Both the position numbers and the translations under genes were made by a program. From W1P20-047 sp051878795 (GTDB taxonomy: Bacteria > Actinomycetota > Coriobacteriia > Coriobacteriales > Eggerthellaceae): a DNA stretch of 36,031 nt. The DNA lies in the NCBI GenBank assembly GCA_051878795.1, contig JBJEKU010000098.1, forward strand, positions 1-36,031, read 5' to 3'. Of this stretch, positions 31,937-36,031 are shown one piece after another. The notes beneath the pieces are model-generated. The model was not told the DNA's origin. It was given only the letters and a program-made list of their open reading frames with translations, and made no database searches. Numbering within the stretch: the stretch's first letter is position 1; each line of letters begins with the position of its first letter.

Positions 31937-33727
31937 ATGAGCAGCGCGAAGGAAAAACAATCGACCACTAGGCGGACCCTGCACTATTTCTGGGCCGCCA
32001 CCAAACGCCACCTGGGCCTGTTCGTGGCCCTGGTGGTTTCCACGGTAGTGTTCAGCGGCCTGCTCACCTACGGCAGCCCCTTCGTGATGAGCCTGATCGT
32101 GGACAGGATCAGCGCCTCACCCGTCACTGCCGACCAGGTGTTTGCGGTCTTCGGTCCCTACATCGCTCTGCTGATCGCCATCAACGTGGTGGGGCAGACC
32201 TGCAGCAAGCTGCAGGATTACTTCCAGTACAAGCTGGAAATCGCCGTCGACTACGACCTGGCCACCACCGCATTCGACGCGCTCTCCAACCAATCCATGA
32301 GCTTCCACTCCAACCGCTACGGCGGGACCCTGGTCTCGCAGACGACCAAGTTCACAAGCGCCTACAACCTGCTGGTTGAAACCATCACCTTCCCCTTCCT
32401 TTCCATCTGCGTTTCCGTGGTCGCCATCTTCATCATCCTGGCCCCGCGCGTCCCCGCCTACGTTGCCGTCCTGGCGGTGCTGTTGGTCATCTATGCCACT
32501 GCCTCGTACATCATGTACAAACGCATCCTGCACCTGAACGAGAAGGCTGCAAGCGCCCAGAACGACCTTTCGGGCGAGCTTTCCGATGCAGTGACCAACA
32601 TCCTGGCGGTGAAGACCTACGGTCGCGAAGACTACGAGCGGCAGCTGTTCGACAAGGCCAACCGCGAAGTAGTCGCCCGCGATAGCAAGCGCATGCGCTC
32701 CACCATCACGCGCGGCATCATCACCTCGAGCATCACCGTGGTGATCATGAGCGTGGTCGCGGTGTTCATTTCGGGCGGCAACGCGTGGTTCGGCATCACG
32801 CCGGGCACCCTGGTGATGATGTTCACCTACACCTACGCCATCACCAACCAGTTCAACTTCATCAACAACGGCCTGCAGCGCTTCAACCGCGCCTTCGGAG
32901 ATGCGAGCGGCATGACCCGCGTGCTCGACGAGCCGCGCCTGGTGGCCGACGCGCCCGACGCCAAGCCCCTGGTGGTGCGCGAAGGCGCCATCGACTTCGA
33001 GGGAATCAATTTCTGGTACACCGACGGCGGCGTGCGCACCCAGGTCTTCGACAACTTCGAGCTGCACATCCCCGCAGGCCAGCGCATCGGCCTCGTAGGC
33101 GTGAGCGGAGCGGGTAAGACCACGCTGACCAAGCTGCTGCTGCGCCTGAGCGACATCCAGGAAGGGAAGATCCTGGTCGATGGGCAGAACGTGGCGGAGA
33201 TCACCCAGCAGAGCCTGCGCCGCAACATCGCCTACGTGCCCCAAGAGGCGCTGCTGTTCCACCGCACCATCGCCGAGAATATCGCCTACGGCAGGCCCGA
33301 TGCCACCATGGAGCAGATCCGCGAGGCGGCGCGCCAGGCCAACGCCTTGGAGTTCATCGAGAAGCTGCCCCAAGGATTCGAAACCATCACGGGCGAACGC
33401 GGCATCAAGCTTTCCGGCGGCCAGCGCCAGCGCATCGCAATCGCACGCGCCATGCTGGCCGACTGCCCCATCCTGGTGCTGGACGAGGCAACAAGCGCGC
33501 TCGATTCCGAAAGCGAGCACCTGGTGCAGGACGCGCTCGCCAGGCTGATGGCGGGGCGTACCTCCATCGTGGTGGCGCATCGCCTTTCCACCGTGGCAAG
33601 CCTGGACCGCATCGTTGTGCTGGACCACGGCCGCATCGTGGAAGACGGGCCGCATGCCCAGCTGATCGAAGCCGGCGGCGAATACGCCCATCTGTGGGAC
33701 CGTCAGACCGGCGCCTACCTGGAATAG
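31937..33727 (+). CDS. ABC exporter half-transporter (fused membrane and ATPase domains)
   Basis: The ATG at 31937 (GAGGAAAGG upstream) gives 596 residues. Six membrane helices occupy about 25-300, with the cytosolic coupling region SYIMYKRILHLNEKAASAQNDLSGELSDAVTNILAVKTYGRE in between. The ATPase domain has Walker A GVSGAGKTT (about 388), the Q-loop PQEALLFHRTIAENIAYG, signature LSGGQRQRIAIARAM (about 492), Walker B ILVLDEATSALD (about 512) and H-loop VAHRLS (about 545). It should work as a homodimer, or with an unseen partner, exporting lipids, peptides or drugs; no substrate is indicated. The preceding HAD gene is 73 bases away and may be co-transcribed. It ends nine bases from the convergent acpS. 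Confidence 0.92.
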   Translation: MSSAKEKQSTTRRTLHYFWAATKRHLGLFVALVVSTVVFSGLLTYGSPFVMSLIVDRISASPVTADQVFAVFGPYIALLIAINVVGQTCSKLQDYFQYKLEIAVDYDLATTAFDALSNQSMSFHSNRYGGTLVSQTTKFTSAYNLLVETITFPFLSICVSVVAIFIILAPRVPAYVAVLAVLLVIYATASYIMYKRILHLNEKAASAQNDLSGELSDAVTNILAVKTYGREDYERQLFDKANREVVARDSKRMRSTITRGIITSSITVVIMSVVAVFISGGNAWFGITPGTLVMMFTYTYAITNQFNFINNGLQRFNRAFGDASGMTRVLDEPRLVADAPDAKPLVVREGAIDFEGINFWYTDGGVRTQVFDNFELHIPAGQRIGLVGVSGAGKTTLTKLLLRLSDIQEGKILVDGQNVAEITQQSLRRNIAYVPQEALLFHRTIAENIAYGRPDATMEQIREAARQANALEFIEKLPQGFETITGERGIKLSGGQRQRIAIARAMLADCPILVLDEATSALDSESEHLVQDALARLMAGRTSIVVAHRLSTVASLDRIVVLDHGRIVEDGPHAQLIEAGGEYAHLWDRQTGAYLE

Positions 33728-33736
33728 GGAAGGGCC

Positions 33737-34123
33737 CTAGCTTTCGGCAACCGCGAAGGCGCAGGCGAAATCGCCTTCCGTGGTGATGGAAAGGTGCACG
33801 TGCGCCACGCCGGCTTTGCGCATGGCAGCGGCAAGCGACGGCTCTTCCGTGTTCGCGTAGGGGCTTCCGTCCTCCCGGTTCAGCACCTCGATACGGCGCA
33901 GCTCCAGTGTCCCCGCAGGCAGGCTTGGGGCAAGCGCCTTATATACCGCCTCCTTTGCCGCGAATCGTGCTGCAAGGTATTCGGCACGGCGGTTTCCCCG
34001 CGAAAGGGATGCCTCCAACTCGGCAGGCGTGAACATGCGGGCGAGGGCACCGGGGCTCATACGCGCAACGCGGCGTTCCATGTCCGATACCGTCACCATA
34101 TCGACCCCGATTCCGATGATCAT
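33737..34123 (-). CDS. acpS: Holo-[acyl-carrier-protein] synthase
   Basis: The enzyme moves the phosphopantetheine arm of CoA onto apo-ACP, activating fatty acid synthesis. Its 128 residues are normal for AcpS. Motifs: IIGIGVDMVTVSDMERR (2-18, Mg-binding Asp), MFTPAELEASLSRG, and YLAARFAAKEAVYKAL (about 49-64, with the Mg-binding Glu in the AAKEA core). The ATG at 34123 has GGGAGGC and GGGGAA upstream. It is divergent from the lipoprotein gene (125 bases) and convergent with the ABC exporter. Confidence 0.94.
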   Translation of the reverse strand: MIIGIGVDMVTVSDMERRVARMSPGALARMFTPAELEASLSRGNRRAEYLAARFAAKEAVYKALAPSLPAGTLELRRIEVLNREDGSPYANTEEPSLAAAMRKAGVAHVHLSITTEGDFACAFAVAES

Positions 34124-34248
34124 TTCCCCAAGCCTCCCTTTACGCTCGCAGGCGAAGTATTCGCATTCTGCAAGTTTACCCGTCCAGCATGCCCCCGACA
34201 GCTCCAGCGGATAGAATGGACTGCGTGAACCAGCCCTAAGGAGAAACC

Positions 34249-34899
34249 ATGGAACACAGGACGAGCAGTCCGGGCGCAGAGTCGTCGAACAGGATGTTTC
34301 ACGTGAAACCCCTTACCCTCGCCGTGCTTGCCGCCGCCGCATCCCTTTCGCTGGGCGCCTGCCAGGCTCCCACAGAACAGGCCGACGTCGCGGCACCCAT
34401 CGACTCCATCGAAAGGATCGCGATGGATATCGCTTCCAAGAACCTGCCCATTTCCGAGCTCGAGGAAACGGAAACGGAAGAAACCATCCCCCTTCCCACG
34501 CCCGAGGAGGCAGAGGAGGAAACCGGAATTGCAAGCGCAGGTGCCGGCACCGAATACACCGAAGGCGAAGTGCTGATAACGCTCAAACGCAACGCGAGCA
34601 TCCCCGATATCAACCGTCAGCTTTCACTTTGCGACTTCATCGAGGAAACCCGTATCGGCAATGAGATGATGGTGGTTGGCGAAATCCGCGACGGCAAGGT
34701 CCAGAAGGGTGCTTCGGGTAAGGCGATTGCACTTGTGCATACCGCCGAAGGCGTACAGGTCAACCAGGCCATTGCCTCCCTGAAGGGCATGGGGCAGCTT
34801 GCAAACGCAAGCCCCAACTACCTGCTGACCACCCAGGTCGAGGAAGCGGAGCCGCTGGAAACCACCGAATCCGAACCGGAAGGAAACGAGAATGAATAG
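34249..34899 (+). CDS. Lipoprotein with a subtilase-propeptide-like domain
   Basis: The ATG at 34249 has a good AAGGAG (34238-34243) and gives 216 residues. A second start at 34294 (MFHVKP) would give a more typical signal peptide but lacks a ribosome binding site. A hydrophobic segment ends in SLGAC, so Cys38 is the lipidation site and the protein sits on the outer face of the membrane. An acidic linker (about 65-95) follows. The EGEVLITLKRNASIPDINRQL ... VNQAIASLKGMGQLANASPNYLLTT domain (about 105-195) resembles the N-terminal prodomain of secreted S8 proteases, but no protease domain is attached. The next gene overlaps its stop by eight bases. A parS site lies inside the coding sequence. 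Function unknown; it might bind or inhibit a separate protease. Confidence 0.8.
   Translation: MEHRTSSPGAESSNRMFHVKPLTLAVLAAAASLSLGACQAPTEQADVAAPIDSIERIAMDIASKNLPISELEETETEETIPLPTPEEAEEETGIASAGAGTEYTEGEVLITLKRNASIPDINRQLSLCDFIEETRIGNEMMVVGEIRDGKVQKGASGKAIALVHTAEGVQVNQAIASLKGMGQLANASPNYLLTTQVEEAEPLETTESEPEGNENE
34295..34310. promoter_or_regulatory. parS centromere site (ParB binding)
   Basis: The 16-mer TGTTTCACGTGAAACC matches the chromosomal parS consensus TGTTTCACGTGAAACA at 15 positions, and its 14-base palindromic core is perfect. It encodes Met-Phe-His-Val-Lys-Pro within the lipoprotein signal peptide. parS sites cluster around the replication origin, so this segment is probably origin-proximal. 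Confidence 0.88.
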
Positions 34900-35083
34900 C
34901 AGGAATCTTCCGATTGCATTGCTCGCGCTCTTCCTGGGCGCACTGGGCCTGTATATCTACTCGCAAGGCCAGCCCGAGCTGGGAATCGGAATCCTTCTCA
35001 TAACGCTGATCGCCACCCTGCTGGTGACCAGGATGAACAAGAACAAACCCCAGCCGAAGAAGAAAACCAAGAAGCGCAGGTAA
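34892..35083 (+). CDS. Small two-helix membrane protein
   Basis: Sixty-three residues from an ATG that overlaps the lipoprotein stop codon (ATGAATAG junction), indicating translational coupling; AGGAAACGAG lies upstream. Two membrane helices (about 6-24 and 29-46) are followed by a strongly basic tail rich in Lys (RMNKNKPQPKKKTKKRR) that should face the cytosol. No family is recognised. Coupling suggests it works with, or is balanced against, the lipoprotein. Confidence 0.75.
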   Translation: MNSRNLPIALLALFLGALGLYIYSQGQPELGIGILLITLIATLLVTRMNKNKPQPKKKTKKRR

Positions 35084-35160
35084 TCCGCACTGCAACCGCC
35101 TATCACCCAGGTTGCGGCCTATGAACCCATCGACCAGGACCTCGAGGAAAGGAGACCCCG

Positions 35161-35982
35161 ATGGCAGATATCAAGGAAGAAAGGAAAGCCCAGGCCAAGA
35201 AGCACAATGCCCTCATGAAAGGCGCATTCGCTTCGAAAACCAAGGCATGCGTGGAAGCGACCGTCATCTACGAGGACGGCGAAGGCCGCGAGCTGAAAAT
35301 CCCCGATGCCGCCTTCGAATCCACCGATACCGAAGTCACCACCCAGTTTTTCGTCAACGCCCTCTACCGCGAGCACGGCAAAGCGGCAATCGCCTGCCCC
35401 GTCACCTTCACCAAGCCGGGCGGCAACTACGAAGACGGTGCCTTCGGCCCCGAGCAGATGCTCTGCGCGGAAAGCAACCTGTACCAGGTACTGTGCGGCA
35501 TGAGGACCGAATACCACGCCAAGAACCGCGGATTCGCACGCGGAATGCTGTTCACCGACCGCGCCCTGTTCATGCCGCAAGTGAGCTTCTCCCGCGATGG
35601 CAACATCCGCAAGGCCGACGTCATCGCCATTCCCGAGCCCAACCGCACCCGCGCGCTTGAGAACAACCGCTCCGAGCGTGAAGCGGACCAGTGCCTGGCC
35701 CAGCGCATCGAGGCCATCCTGCGCATCGCCGTGGCAAACGGCACCGAGACCCTGATCGTGGGCGCATTCGGTTGCGGACGCCAGGGCTATCCCGCAAGCC
35801 AGGTTGTCGAGCTGTTCAAGACATGGATCGACGCGCACCCCGGCTGCCTGAAGAAGGTGGTCTTCTCCGTTCCCCGCGCCTGCTTCGACGAATTCGATGC
35901 CGTCTTCGGCACTCCCAAAGCACCCGAACCCGTCAAGGCCGCTCCCGTTGAAGAGGAAGAGGACGAGGGCTTCGGCAGGTGA
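35161..35982 (+). CDS. PARG/macrodomain-like protein (TIGR02452, DUF2263-type)
   Basis: The ATG at 35161 follows AAAGGAG by six bases; 273 residues. The layout matches microbial poly(ADP-ribose) glycohydrolase-like proteins: an N-terminal helix with Lys/Glu; AIACPVTFTKPGGNYEDGAFGPEQMLCAESNLYQVL (about 76-111); DVIAIPEPN; and LIVGAFGCGRQGYPASQVVELF, the phosphate-binding Gly-Cys-Gly segment. Active PARGs carry a GGG...QEE loop with the second Glu catalytic. Here the aligned residues are Pro97-Glu98-Gln99, so the catalytic Glu may be missing. The C-terminus is acidic. It could remove or only bind ADP-ribose; substrate unknown. It follows the small membrane protein by 77 bases. Confidence 0.82.
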   Translation: MADIKEERKAQAKKHNALMKGAFASKTKACVEATVIYEDGEGRELKIPDAAFESTDTEVTTQFFVNALYREHGKAAIACPVTFTKPGGNYEDGAFGPEQMLCAESNLYQVLCGMRTEYHAKNRGFARGMLFTDRALFMPQVSFSRDGNIRKADVIAIPEPNRTRALENNRSEREADQCLAQRIEAILRIAVANGTETLIVGAFGCGRQGYPASQVVELFKTWIDAHPGCLKKVVFSVPRACFDEFDAVFGTPKAPEPVKAAPVEEEEDEGFGR

Positions 35983-36031
35983 CGTACAATTTCTTGCGCA
36001 CTTTGGCAGCAGCATAGTCTAGAAAAAAAGA
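35983..36031. other. Window end, no gene seen
   Basis: Forty-nine bases after the PARG-like gene, ending in a run of A. Too short to interpret. Confidence 0.5.

Overview
The window is a chromosomal segment of a high-GC Gram-positive anaerobe, most likely a member of the Coriobacteriia (Eggerthellaceae-like). This rests on several things: a full-length pyruvate:ferredoxin oxidoreductase, a two-subunit oxygen-sensitive class I fumarase next to a malic enzyme, a HelD-type helicase, a CIRCE/HrcA-type heat-shock operator, a LexA box close to the Bacillus/actinobacterial consensus, and a canonical parS site. The taxonomic call is inference; no rRNA gene is present.

Layout. 1-2.8 kb: a membrane-anchored protein with Cys/His repeats and a small alarmone synthetase. 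3.0-4.9 kb: an AT-rich Abi_2 gene (minus strand) and a double-MerR regulator whose 3' end overlaps that of helD. 4.9-6.9 kb: helD. 7.1-11.1 kb: a lower-GC island with a perfect 15-bp-arm palindrome, an AlbA_2/RecG-like ATPase gene and an orphan hsdS behind what may be the tail of a lost hsdM. 11.3-13.1 kb: groEL under a CIRCE operator with no groES beside it. 13.3-18.5 kb: a tightly packed minus-strand operon (M20 amidohydrolase, malic enzyme, fumarase alpha and beta, membrane-anchored EEP-fold protein). 18.6-20.2 kb: a LexA-box-preceded Y-family polymerase and a small overlapping partner. 20.5-21.7 kb: a second M20 amidohydrolase. 22.2-23.9 kb: a lower-GC two-gene cassette of an ABC/RecF-type ATPase and a TOPRIM/RloB-like protein, the best candidate here for an undescribed defence system. 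24.0-27.6 kb: nifJ. 28.1-31.1 kb: a lysine module, in which an NhaC-superfamily transporter under a readable lysine riboswitch is divergent from a LysO-type lysine exporter. 31.2-33.7 kb: a HAD phosphatase and an ABC exporter. 33.7-36.0 kb: acpS, a lipoprotein gene carrying a parS site in its signal-peptide region, a tiny membrane protein and a PARG/macrodomain-like protein.

How the genes fit together. Fumarase and malic enzyme interconvert fumarate, malate and pyruvate, and nifJ turns pyruvate into acetyl-CoA plus reduced ferredoxin: a core fermentative carbon route. The lysine riboswitch should shut off lysine uptake when lysine is plentiful, and the divergent exporter would remove the excess. 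The three lower-GC patches (about 2.8-4.0, 7.1-11.0 and 22.1-23.9 kb) each hold defence-type genes and look inserted into an otherwise housekeeping backbone. The parS site suggests the segment lies in the origin-proximal part of the chromosome.
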